From: an uncultured bacterium
GTDB lineage: Bacteria > Vulcanimicrobiota > Vulcanimicrobiia > Vulcanimicrobiales > Vulcanimicrobiaceae
Direction of reading: 5' to 3'
Assembly (NCBI GenBank): GCA_903829325.1
Contig: CAIKPM010000016.1
Span: 1-43,846 of the forward strand
Length of the DNA: 43,846 nucleotides
In this document: in pieces, positions 36,296 to 43,205 of the stretch
Layout: each line of letters starts with the position of its first letter
Position numbering within the stretch: the stretch's first letter is position 1
Translations under genes and position numbers: made by a program
The notes under the pieces: generated by a model
Seen by the model: the letters and a program-made list of their open reading frames with translations, nothing else
The model's database searches: none
What the model was told of the DNA's origin: nothing

Positions 36296-36577
36296 GTGGA
36301 CGAAGGCCCTCTCCCGGGTGATTTACGCGCGGACAGCCGATCTTAGCAGCCCAACCGAGTTCTCCTCCGAGTTTTCCACATGGCTTCTCTCCTCGTTATC
36401 CACAGGAACCTGTGTACGCGAAAAAGTGCTGATAATGCAAGCTTTTCCCAGGTATGAACAAGATATTTCTGATTGATGAATGAGTAAAAAAGCCCGATAA
36501 TACAAGGAAAAATGATCACTCGAGGGTTCTCTCCACAGTGTTACCCACAGTTGTGGAGAGAGGGTGGTGCGGGGGAA
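36296..36577. other. Candidate oriC: DnaA boxes flanking an AT-rich stretch
   Basis: Plus-strand boxes: TTTTCCACA (36372-36380) and TTATCCACA (36396-36404) both fit TTWTNCACA exactly; TTACCCACA (36541-36549) has one mismatch. CTCTCCACA (36529-36537) and TGTGGAGAG (36552-36560) form an inverted pair around it. Between the two groups, about 36419-36520 is AT-rich and holds two direct copies of GATAATNCAAG (36431-36441, 36496-36506), a good duplex-unwinding element. Genes diverge here: dnaA on minus, rplU on plus. No gene is seen. Calling it oriC is inference from this layout. Confidence 0.75.
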
Positions 36578-36606
36578 TTGACGATCTTGCTGGCTTGTGG
36601 TATTCT
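36578..36606 (+). promoter_or_regulatory. Sigma-70 type promoter of rplU
   Basis: TTGACG (36578-36583), a 17-nt spacer, and TATTCT (36601-36606). Transcription should start near 36613, only about three bases before the rplU ATG at 36616, so the mRNA would be leaderless or nearly so. It lies immediately next to the DnaA-box inverted pair, so initiator binding could affect it. Confidence 0.7.
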
Positions 36607-36615
36607 TGGCCGGTT

Positions 36616-36939
36616 ATGGCCGATAAATACGCAATCATTGAGGCAGACGGCAAGCAGCATCGCGTGATCGAGGGTGCCGTCATCCGCACCGACGCGATCC
36701 ATGCTGAGGTCGGTTCTGTCATCACCTTCGACAAGGTACTCCTACTGAATAGTGGCACCCAGACTTCGGTTGGGGCCCCAACGGTTGCTGGTGCTACCGT
36801 GACTGGCACTGTGCTTTCTCAGGAAAAAGACAAGAAAATTTTAGTCTTCAAGTACAAGCCCAAGAAGCGCGTGCGCAAGCTCTTTGGGCACCGTCAACGT
36901 TTCGCATCGATTCAGATCGACGCAATCAACGCGGTTTAG
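36616..36939 (+). CDS. rplU: Ribosomal protein bL21
   Basis: 107 aa from ATG 36616 (MADKYAIIEADGKQHRVIEG); the longer frame upstream reads through the promoter and is rejected. Family markers: YAIIEADGKQ, VGSVITFDKVLLL, GAPTVAGATVTGTVL, KKILVFKYKPKKRVRKLFGHRQRF. It is a 50S subunit component binding 23S rRNA. It is followed in 22 nt by prp, the usual rplU-prp order, but rpmA (bL27) is missing after prp. There is no room for a Shine-Dalgarno site between the promoter and ATG. Confidence 0.95.
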   Translation: MADKYAIIEADGKQHRVIEGAVIRTDAIHAEVGSVITFDKVLLLNSGTQTSVGAPTVAGATVTGTVLSQEKDKKILVFKYKPKKRVRKLFGHRQRFASIQIDAINAV

Positions 36940-36961
36940 TCCTTCCAGATTCGTTCAGGCC

Positions 36962-37324
36962 ATGCTTATTGTGACTTTTGTCGATGATGAGCGTGGCCTT
37001 CCTGTTTCTGTCGAGGCTCACGGTCACGCAAATTGGGCCGTTTTGGGGCGTGACGTGGTCTGTGCGGCCGCTTCGACGGTTCTCCAGAGCCTTTGGCTCG
37101 GCTTGGAAGAAGTTGCTGGGATTGTCGTGGCGGGAGTCCGAGAGCCTGGCTGTTTGCGAATGAGCTGGTCGACCGCCGATCGAGAGTGCAGCGCCGTTGG
37201 GGTCTTGGTGCGGACGGCTGATTTGACGATTTTGCAGTTGGCGACGCAGTATCCCAAGAATCTCCAGCATCGACACCGTAATGACATTCCCACTGACGTG
37301 GGTAAGGATACTTCTCATGGCTGA
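36962..37324 (+). CDS. prp: Prp, ribosomal-processing cysteine protease
   Basis: 120 aa. EAHGHANWAVLGRDVVCAAASTVLQ carries the catalytic His22 and Cys34 of Prp (GHA...G.D.VCAAxS). A strand-rich rest includes LRMSWSTADRECSAVGVLVR and LTILQLATQYP. Prp trims the N-terminal extension of bL27 in Firmicutes and relatives; here bL27 is encoded elsewhere, so whether its bL27 needs trimming cannot be seen. The C-terminal tail (HRHRNDIPTDVGKDTSHG) is extra. The gene overlaps the next start by 8 nt. Confidence 0.88.
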   Translation: MLIVTFVDDERGLPVSVEAHGHANWAVLGRDVVCAAASTVLQSLWLGLEEVAGIVVAGVREPGCLRMSWSTADRECSAVGVLVRTADLTILQLATQYPKNLQHRHRNDIPTDVGKDTSHG

Positions 37325-37559
37325 TACGACTGGACAATCACACGAGGGCAAGGGGGGCGTCCCTGCCGCCAAATCTTCGAAACCAAGCACCGATTCCGGG
37401 AAGACTGTGTTGATCGGTCTCGCGGGTGGCATTGCCTCAGCGGTTGCTTTCACGTTATACCAGCGCATGCCCGAAGAGCAACGCGAGCGCCTCCACGAGT
37501 ACGCCCGCTCAGTCCTCGCCGCCCGCCTCGGCGATCTACGCGACGGCTTAAACCTGTAG
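37317..37559 (+). CDS. Small single-pass membrane protein, unknown function
   Basis: 80 aa from ATG 37317, with AAGGA 8 nt upstream, which supports this start over the upstream in-frame one. A hydrophilic Gly/Lys/Ser-rich N-terminus precedes one TM segment (VLIGLAGGIASAVAFTLYQR), then a charged helix (MPEEQRERLHEYARSVLAAR). It looks like a YtxH-type small membrane protein. It occupies the place where rpmA is usually found after prp and overlaps prp by 8 nt, so it is translationally coupled. No enzymatic motif. Confidence 0.65.
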   Translation: MADTTGQSHEGKGGVPAAKSSKPSTDSGKTVLIGLAGGIASAVAFTLYQRMPEEQRERLHEYARSVLAARLGDLRDGLNL

Positions 37560-37706
37560 AAATTTGCGCCGGCCCCGCTCGCGGATGTAGCTGCGCTTGA
37601 CACGATCGTGATTCGACACATATCCCAACTAGGGTGAGTCTGCGAAGCCTGTGCGAGGAATGGTGTCGCTGTTGACGGGCGATCGAGTTTGTGACGGAGT
37701 CTAGAC

Positions 37707-38768
37707 ATGTCTGTGAGCGGAGTACAACCCATCCCGCCGCCATCGGGAGCGTATCCGCTGCCGTCGAGCAACGGACAATCTCCCGGTGCTGATTTGTTGC
37801 CGGCCCTCAACAACGCTTGCAATCGTCAGCTAGTCTCACAAACTGCCCGACCATCAGTGAAAATTTCTGCGCCGCCAACCGGCGTAGAAGCACCGCTTGG
37901 AGATGCGAAGTCGTGGGCGCAGCGTAACCAGGGTGTACTGCTTGCAGGCGGTTTTATCGCCACCTTGCTCATCGTTAGCGCAGCGCTTGCTTTCGCCGAG
38001 ACACAGAGTCGTCGTTCGGCAAAATCTGAGTTCCAAGCTTGCCCGGCTCAGGATGGGGTTCGGAATAATCCTCGCAATATGCCGTACTCGCAAACCTACT
38101 CGTCTTTTTATTGGGATTTTGATCCCTCTGCGCATTTTACGTATGCTGACCCGAGCAGATTCCATCGTGCAAACGCTCGCTCGCGCGAATACCGTGATCA
38201 ACCTGAGGGACGTTTCAACCAAGCGCATCAGCGCGGGTACGCTGAGTGGCCTCGCGGTTACCAGACAGGTGCAGCACGCCGAGAAATCCCACTGACTGTG
38301 CACAAGCCGGAAACTGAATCGCTCAAGGCAGCACGTCAAATCCTGCTCGAATTGAGTCGTTCAGGAATCGCTAAAGGCTTCGAATCTCCTGTGGCTCTGT
38401 ACGATATGCTCTGTCAACTTACCGTTATTACTCACCAGGCCGCAGAGAATAGCGAATTAGCAGAATATCGCGCGCAGATAGCTTCACTATTGGAATCTTT
38501 CGCCTCTTACGCTAGCGAGCATGGGTATCCTGAGATCCTTGGCCAGCCCGCAATGTCGAAAGCCCAGCCGAGTGGCAAAATTTTGGAGAAGATACACGAT
38601 AAGGATATTGACTTCACGAATATTGGTCAGTTGCTGTGGCAGCTTCGCAAGCAGCTTTGGGCGAGATTGGCGAACGTCAAGTCACCTGATCTTATCAAAT
38701 GTGAGGGTTTAGATAAGCGTCACTGTCTGACGCACCCCAATATTAGTGCCCCCAAGACGAGCTTGTGA
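37707..38768 (+). CDS. Orphan single-pass membrane protein
   Basis: 353 aa, not recognised. The N-terminal 70 residues are Pro/Ser-rich (VQPIPPPSGAYPLPSSNGQS). One TM segment (GVLLAGGFIATLLIVSAALAF, about 75-95) is next, then an Arg/Tyr-rich stretch with SSFYWDFDPSAHFTYADPSR, and a helical C-terminal half (LKAARQILLELSRSGIAKGF, LYDMLCQLTVITHQAAENSE). The last part has two CxxxH-like elements (KCEGLDKRHCLTH). A possible -35 TTGACA lies at 37597-37602 with only a weak -10 after it. The tail overlaps the convergent pilus gene by 26 nt. Confidence 0.6.
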   Translation: MSVSGVQPIPPPSGAYPLPSSNGQSPGADLLPALNNACNRQLVSQTARPSVKISAPPTGVEAPLGDAKSWAQRNQGVLLAGGFIATLLIVSAALAFAETQSRRSAKSEFQACPAQDGVRNNPRNMPYSQTYSSFYWDFDPSAHFTYADPSRFHRANARSREYRDQPEGRFNQAHQRGYAEWPRGYQTGAARREIPLTVHKPETESLKAARQILLELSRSGIAKGFESPVALYDMLCQLTVITHQAAENSELAEYRAQIASLLESFASYASEHGYPEILGQPAMSKAQPSGKILEKIHDKDIDFTNIGQLLWQLRKQLWARLANVKSPDLIKCEGLDKRHCLTHPNISAPKTSL

Positions 38769-39510
38769 GGGGTGGGGTTGTGACGGTAGTGTTGGTGTAT
38801 TGGCTGGTTTCGCCCGCACCCGCATCGCAGCTGAGTTGACGCGCTGGCCCTGCGGTGCCGCCTTGCCAGTTGGCCCAGTTTTTGTGGTCGGTGGCGACGA
38901 CTGAATTATTCGTGACAAAGCGACACGGCTCGTAGAGGTGGATTCTTGTGTCGTGATACTTGCCCGGATTGTTGGGATCAGGCGTAGTGAGATCTCCAGC
39001 TGCGGCGGGTATCCCGCTTGGGTCGCCTAAGAGTGCGCCGCCGCTGGTTGCATCATCACGTATGGCTACCACCGTTGCATACGGTGGCAAGGGTAACACG
39101 CGGAGCAAAACGTGTCGCCGCAGGCTGAGGCGCTCGCCCGTAAGCGCACTCGTGTGGAGATCGAGCGTTTCCCAGACCCGCGACTCGCTCGCGGTAGCTG
39201 TCGTCACAAGATTGCAACGATGGCGTAGATCGTGACCGGGACAGGCGAGGTCGTTTGCGAGGTTTGGGCTCGGATCAAGCGCGATATGGGTGCTGATGCC
39301 CGTGCTGGGATCGGTACTGTCGCTAGGGATACTGGGGCTAGCTTGGTTGGCGCTGATGCGCGCGCGTTCTGTCGCGAGATCTGCGCTGCTGCGCAGCTGT
39401 TGTTGCGCGGCGGTGATCGCCAGATTGTGGACCTCGCTGAGGGCGCTATACGCGCAGAGCGTGGCGAGCACGAGGCTAAAAACCGTGAGCACCAGGCTTT
39501 GGATCAGCAT
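38743..39510 (-). CDS. Minor pilin-like protein of the pilus operon (no type III signal)
   Basis: 255 aa. It begins with a hydrophobic helix (LIQSLVLTVFSLVLATLCAYSAL) but has no Gly-Phe prepilin peptidase site. This fits PilX-like minor components whose N-terminus lacks the canonical motif, or a protein anchored by an uncleaved helix. The remainder is Ser/Thr/Asp-rich with several Cys. Its ATG overlaps the previous stop (TAATG), so it is the last gene of the pilus operon. The 3' end overlaps the convergent orphan gene. Confidence 0.55.
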   Translation of the reverse strand: MLIQSLVLTVFSLVLATLCAYSALSEVHNLAITAAQQQLRSSADLATERARISANQASPSIPSDSTDPSTGISTHIALDPSPNLANDLACPGHDLRHRCNLVTTATASESRVWETLDLHTSALTGERLSLRRHVLLRVLPLPPYATVVAIRDDATSGGALLGDPSGIPAAAGDLTTPDPNNPGKYHDTRIHLYEPCRFVTNNSVVATDHKNWANWQGGTAGPARQLSCDAGAGETSQYTNTTVTTPPLTSSSWGH

Positions 39511-39923
39511 TACCGAGCGACCACACTACCCGGTGCCGGTTGGCTGATACTCAGGGGCAGTTCTCGGGTCGCGGTATTGCCCCAACGATCGTGACAGTTT
39601 AGCTTGAGCAGGTCATTCGCTTGAGATACGCCTGCTTGGCAGTCGACGGGGGCTTGATCATTGTCGGGTTCCCATTGTGTAACCGTGAAACTGGTCGCGA
39701 AGACGCCATTGCGCAGGGCTTGCGCGGCCGGACCATCGTAGCGCAAGATGGCCGAAAAATCGCTGCCAAGATTGGTCATCGTGCACGCTAATCTACTTTG
39801 GGCAAGGGCATGGTTGTTGATGCGAATATACTGAATCAGACTTTGGCTCAAGGCCACAATCGCAAGCACCATCAGCGCTACGCCGATTATCACGTCGATG
39901 AGCGAAAAACCGCGACTCCGCAT
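39510..39923 (-). CDS. Type IV minor prepilin (PilV-like)
   Basis: 137 aa from ATG 39923 (MRSRGFSLIDVIIGVALMVL). The cleavage site is G-F-S-L-I-D; position +5 is Asp where Glu is usual. A hydrophobic alpha-1 follows, then a globular part with three Cys (ACTMTN, VDCQAG, LNCHDR) and a GNTATRELPLSI strand. A longer frame starts inside the upstream gene and was rejected. It overlaps both neighbours by 1 nt (TAATG). Confidence 0.8.
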   Translation of the reverse strand: MRSRGFSLIDVIIGVALMVLAIVALSQSLIQYIRINNHALAQSRLACTMTNLGSDFSAILRYDGPAAQALRNGVFATSFTVTQWEPDNDQAPVDCQAGVSQANDLLKLNCHDRWGNTATRELPLSISQPAPGSVVAR

Positions 39924-40795
39924 TACTGGCTCACGCTGGGTGCCACGATGGCCCGTTGTCCGGTGATTTTCTGGCAAGCGGCAAAAATCGTACTCGCTTG
40001 TTCTGCACGATCGTGGTAGCTGGCTTGCGCGCGTGGATCGCTCACATCGAGCGGGCCATATACATCATAAGAGCACCAGACTTTGGAACTTGCCCAGTTG
40101 TTCGTCGTATACGCAATTTCGGCCATGATATGGTACGACGTCTTTTGCCCTAAACCCAGGGCAAAACGATGGGTCGAGGTTGTGCGCCAGAGGATCGCGT
40201 GCCAAAAAAGGCCTTGCTCGATGCCGAAACTTTCGGCGTTTGCTCCAGCGAGTAGATGGATCATCCGACTTTCTTTGCCCAGCTTCAGGATGACGACACA
40301 CACGCTATTGCCAGCAATCCCAACACCATCGACGGTATATTCCACGTTTGCAACTGCTGGGAGATTTCTGAACGCAGCATTATACGGATTGCCGGTTTGT
40401 CCCAACGCAGACGCCTGCAAGGTCGTTAACGAGAATTGCGCGAGATTTTTTCCCGGATCGATGATACTTGTCGTGTTTGTGAATCCATCGACACGGGCGA
40501 GACCCTGACTCGTCATGGTGTAGAACCAGTGTTGGGTCGTGCCGTCACCGGTAAGTCGCGAAAAATGTAATTCCGCTCCGTTTGTTTTTTGCATAATCCA
40601 CACCGCATCGCTTGATGATGCTTCTTCTTCGAAACGTGAGACGAGTGCGGTTAACGCGTCTCTTTGTGCGTCGCTCGTGCGGGCGTGTTGCACGGCGCCG
40701 AGAGCCGAGCGTAGGCTCATGAAACCAAAGGCACACGCGAGCAGCGCAAGCCCTAACGCCATAACCAGTTCGACGAGCGAAAAGCCTCGTTTCAC
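39923..40795 (-). CDS. Type IV minor prepilin (PilW-like)
   Basis: 290 aa from GTG 40795 overlapping the secretin stop (GTGA). It begins MKRGFSLVELVMALGLALLA, a canonical type III signal (G|FSLVE) and hydrophobic alpha-1. It continues with a coiled alpha-1C (ARTSDAQRDALTALVSRFEE) and a large beta domain with IMQKTNGAELHFSRL and VANVEYTVDGVGIAGNSVCV. The size fits PilW, which primes pilus assembly. A SLRSAL stretch follows the TM. Confidence 0.8.
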   Translation of the reverse strand: MKRGFSLVELVMALGLALLACAFGFMSLRSALGAVQHARTSDAQRDALTALVSRFEEEASSSDAVWIMQKTNGAELHFSRLTGDGTTQHWFYTMTSQGLARVDGFTNTTSIIDPGKNLAQFSLTTLQASALGQTGNPYNAAFRNLPAVANVEYTVDGVGIAGNSVCVVILKLGKESRMIHLLAGANAESFGIEQGLFWHAILWRTTSTHRFALGLGQKTSYHIMAEIAYTTNNWASSKVWCSYDVYGPLDVSDPRAQASYHDRAEQASTIFAACQKITGQRAIVAPSVSQ

Positions 40796-42171
40796 GGTGC
40801 CGTCGTGGTGTCGCTCAATAAATGGGGGGTGATGAAAAAGACAATTTCATCATGCGAATGATTATGGACGCGATTGCGAAACACCGGACCAAAAATTGGC
40901 ACGTCACCTAACAGTGGAACTTTCGTAACCGTTTCTGAATCGGTATCTTGTAATAAACCTCCCAGTACGATGGTTTCGTTGTTGCGTACACGCAAAGTTG
41001 CGTTGAGTTTACGCGTCCCGATTACTGGATAGCCATTGCGGGTGATCGAAAGTAATTCGCTATATTCGGGATTGAGATCAGCAATAATACTCCCGTCGCT
41101 GCCGATCGTGGGCGTAATGCGTAACTTGACGCCGATATCAACATATTGCACTTCTTGATTCGACGTACTCCCGGTCGTGCTCGTGGTGACGATAGGATAT
41201 GACTCACCGACGAGCAGATTCGCCTCCGAATTATTTTGCGTGACGATCTGCGGTCGTGCCAGAATTTTCGCACGATCTTGTTCTATGAGACCGTTGAGCG
41301 TCGCTTCAATCGCGATAGACTTGTTCGCAAATGAAGTCATCGCGGCTCCGCTACCCAGGCTTGGACTGCCGAAGACCATACCGAGATTACTATTTTTCGC
41401 TAGGGAGAGATCAGCAACGCGGACTTCAAACGAGATTTGCGGACGCGCGATATCGATCGCGTGTAAGAAAGCCCGGGCAACCGCGACGCTATCTGCTCCA
41501 CCGGTCAGGATGATGGCGTTTTGACCATCATCGGCAACATAACTATTTTCTGGAAGCACGCCGTGCAGTTGTTTGAGCGCTTCTTCAGCGCGCGCATAGC
41601 GCAGGCGGATCGCGACTGCTCCGTTACGCCCATCAAGCTCGTTGCGAGGTGCATCGATCGCTTGGACGAGGTTGCGCACTCGCATAATCGCGTTGCTATC
41701 GCCAGTGACGATCAGTCGCCCGCCGCGCTGATCCGCGATGAGCATAGTACCGGGGGGAATGGCATCCGTAAGAATTTTGCTGACTTCATTCGGCAACGTA
41801 TTGCGCAGGGTGATAACCACGGTGCGTGCACCTAAGGTATCGCTGCCATCGCCGTATTTTTTATTCATCGCGCTACCAGCGCCAACGATCAAGACGTTCC
41901 CATCATGGCGGATTTGCAAATCGTATGCATGTGCGAGCACGCTGAGCGCTTGGGTAAAACTGACGTGTTCGAGTCGCAGTGTAATGGGCACGTGACCGAG
42001 TGAGGCATCGGTAATAATATTGGTATTTGCTTGTAAAGCGAGTAGCGTCAGCACATCATGGAGATCAGCCCCGTGGACATCAAGACTGATGTTCGTAGCA
42101 GCTTTGACGGGGACAAGCGAGCTCAGCAGAAAACTGCCGATGAGCAAACAACGTTGGAGTAGTGACTTCAC
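40792..42171 (-). CDS. PilQ-like secretin
   Basis: 459 aa from GTG 42171, overlapping the PilP-like stop (GTGA). A signal peptide (LIGSFLLSSLVPVKA) is followed by an STN/N0-like domain (ISLDVHGADLHDVLTLLALQ), N1-type repeats (VVITLRNTLPNEVSKILTDA; AVAIRLRYARAEEALKQLHG) and the secretin core (SFEVRVADLSLAKNSNLGMV, ILARPQIVTQNNSEANLLVG, LRITPTIGSDGSIIADLNPE, VPLLGDVPIFGPVFRNRVHN). It forms the outer-membrane pore of the pilus. AMIN domains, usual in PilQ, are absent, so it is short for the family. The gene symbol is left blank because GspD cannot be excluded on sequence alone. Confidence 0.9.
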   Translation of the reverse strand: MKSLLQRCLLIGSFLLSSLVPVKAATNISLDVHGADLHDVLTLLALQANTNIITDASLGHVPITLRLEHVSFTQALSVLAHAYDLQIRHDGNVLIVGAGSAMNKKYGDGSDTLGARTVVITLRNTLPNEVSKILTDAIPPGTMLIADQRGGRLIVTGDSNAIMRVRNLVQAIDAPRNELDGRNGAVAIRLRYARAEEALKQLHGVLPENSYVADDGQNAIILTGGADSVAVARAFLHAIDIARPQISFEVRVADLSLAKNSNLGMVFGSPSLGSGAAMTSFANKSIAIEATLNGLIEQDRAKILARPQIVTQNNSEANLLVGESYPIVTTSTTGSTSNQEVQYVDIGVKLRITPTIGSDGSIIADLNPEYSELLSITRNGYPVIGTRKLNATLRVRNNETIVLGGLLQDTDSETVTKVPLLGDVPIFGPVFRNRVHNHSHDEIVFFITPHLLSDTTTAP

Positions 42172-42638
42172 GAGTGACTTTCTTCGGGCAGAAAATGGGC
42201 GCCGTTGCTGAGATCGACTCCATTGAGGGAAATGTTGCTCACGACCGATCCGGCGATATGACTTCCGACGGTGACGATTTGCGAAGATGAGCCGTTTGCC
42301 ATCAGCGCATACCGGCGACTCCCTAAGACTACCGCGCGTAAATGAAATTGCTCATCACTCGTACTCGACATCGTTTGGTCAGGAGTATTAACGATGACAC
42401 CGTTCATCGTTTGAGGGGTGCTTGATTGGTTGTGTTGCGTGATTGGGGCGATAAAGGGATTGTGTTGTTCGACGAGACGCCCTGGATGCGATAAAACGAC
42501 GATAAGCGGGGCTTGTGGTGCAGGCGGATTGTCTTGATCGAGCGAGCGATTTGCATGCGTCTGTCCATGCAGTAAAAAGAACGCGCCGGCGAAGGCGATC
42601 GTGGCCAACAAATGCGGATGCAGAGTCGTTTTCATCAA
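42168..42638 (-). CDS. PilP/GspC-like periplasmic pilus protein
   Basis: 156 aa with a signal segment (LLATIAFAGAFFLLHGQTHA) and no clear lipobox. After a Pro/Asn-rich linker the C-terminal domain reads FHLRAVVLGSRRYALMANGS, QIVTVGSHIAGSVVSNISLN and GVDLSNGAHFLPE, the HR-domain pattern of PilP/GspC. PilP couples PilNO to the PilQ secretin, which follows directly. The gene overlaps pilO by 4 nt upstream. Placement and fold pattern agree. Confidence 0.7.
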   Translation of the reverse strand: MMKTTLHPHLLATIAFAGAFFLLHGQTHANRSLDQDNPPAPQAPLIVVLSHPGRLVEQHNPFIAPITQHNQSSTPQTMNGVIVNTPDQTMSSTSDEQFHLRAVVLGSRRYALMANGSSSQIVTVGSHIAGSVVSNISLNGVDLSNGAHFLPEESHS

Positions 42639-43204
42639 GAGCTACCCTGGGTTTGAATCGGCACGAGCGCCGCATTGATGTTTGCGTCAAGGACGGGATT
42701 CTGCTGCGCCTGGTTATCATTGGCTGCGCTGGTAAAACTCAGATTTTCGAGACGTACCAGTGTTGGCATATCGCTTAATTCATTAAGGAAGGCGATAAGC
42801 TCGTGATAGTTACCACGCAGATGCAGAGTGAAGCTGGTTGCGTTACCGCTTGCGGTTATATCATGATTGGGCGTTAGCTCGGTTAATTCAAGATGATGAT
42901 TGTGCAGCCGCGTATCGAGATTGTTCAAAAACGTTGCCATCATGGTGGTGTCATCCGCATCGAATTGGAGCCCAGCAAGTTCGCTGCGCATTTGTTCGGC
43001 ACGATGTTCGTATACGGTATGTCGATTGAGGATCTGATTGCCGAAGGTGACCCTACTCTGGAGTTCCGCACTGCTGCGTTGGAGCCGGTCGAGATGCGCT
43101 TCGGCAGGTTGATAGACGCAAAAATACCCAGCGAGCAAAATCAGTCCGCTCAAGAGTTGTAGCGGCAGTGGTTCGTCGATATGTCGTTGTCGATACGGCT
43201 GCAT
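42635..43204 (-). CDS. pilO: PilO-like inner-membrane alignment protein
   Basis: 189 aa. One TM segment (LLSGLILLAGYFCVYQPAEA) near the N-terminus, then a coiled coil (HLDRLQRSSAELQSRV ... EHRAEQMRSELAGL) and a ferredoxin-like domain ending with FTLHLRGNYHELIAFLNELS and VRLENLSFTSA. This is the PilO plan (TM, coiled coil, alpha/beta fold) and the YHELIAFLNEL segment is typical. It aligns the inner-membrane platform with PilN. It lies 1 nt after pilN. Confidence 0.85.
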   Translation of the reverse strand: MQPYRQRHIDEPLPLQLLSGLILLAGYFCVYQPAEAHLDRLQRSSAELQSRVTFGNQILNRHTVYEHRAEQMRSELAGLQFDADDTTMMATFLNNLDTRLHNHHLELTELTPNHDITASGNATSFTLHLRGNYHELIAFLNELSDMPTLVRLENLSFTSAANDNQAQQNPVLDANINAALVPIQTQGSS

Positions 43205-43205
43205 C

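Noticed and set aside
36470-36495. TGATTGATGAATGAG as a DnaA-trio element
   Set aside because: Trios read 3'-GAT-5' next to a DnaA box; the triplets here are in the wrong orientation and not next to a box.
36926-37822. 298-codon minus-strand frame opposite prp and the small membrane protein
   Set aside because: It lies opposite prp (with its conserved His and Cys) and a gene with a good ribosome binding site, and its translation is Arg/Ser/Pro-rich without domains.
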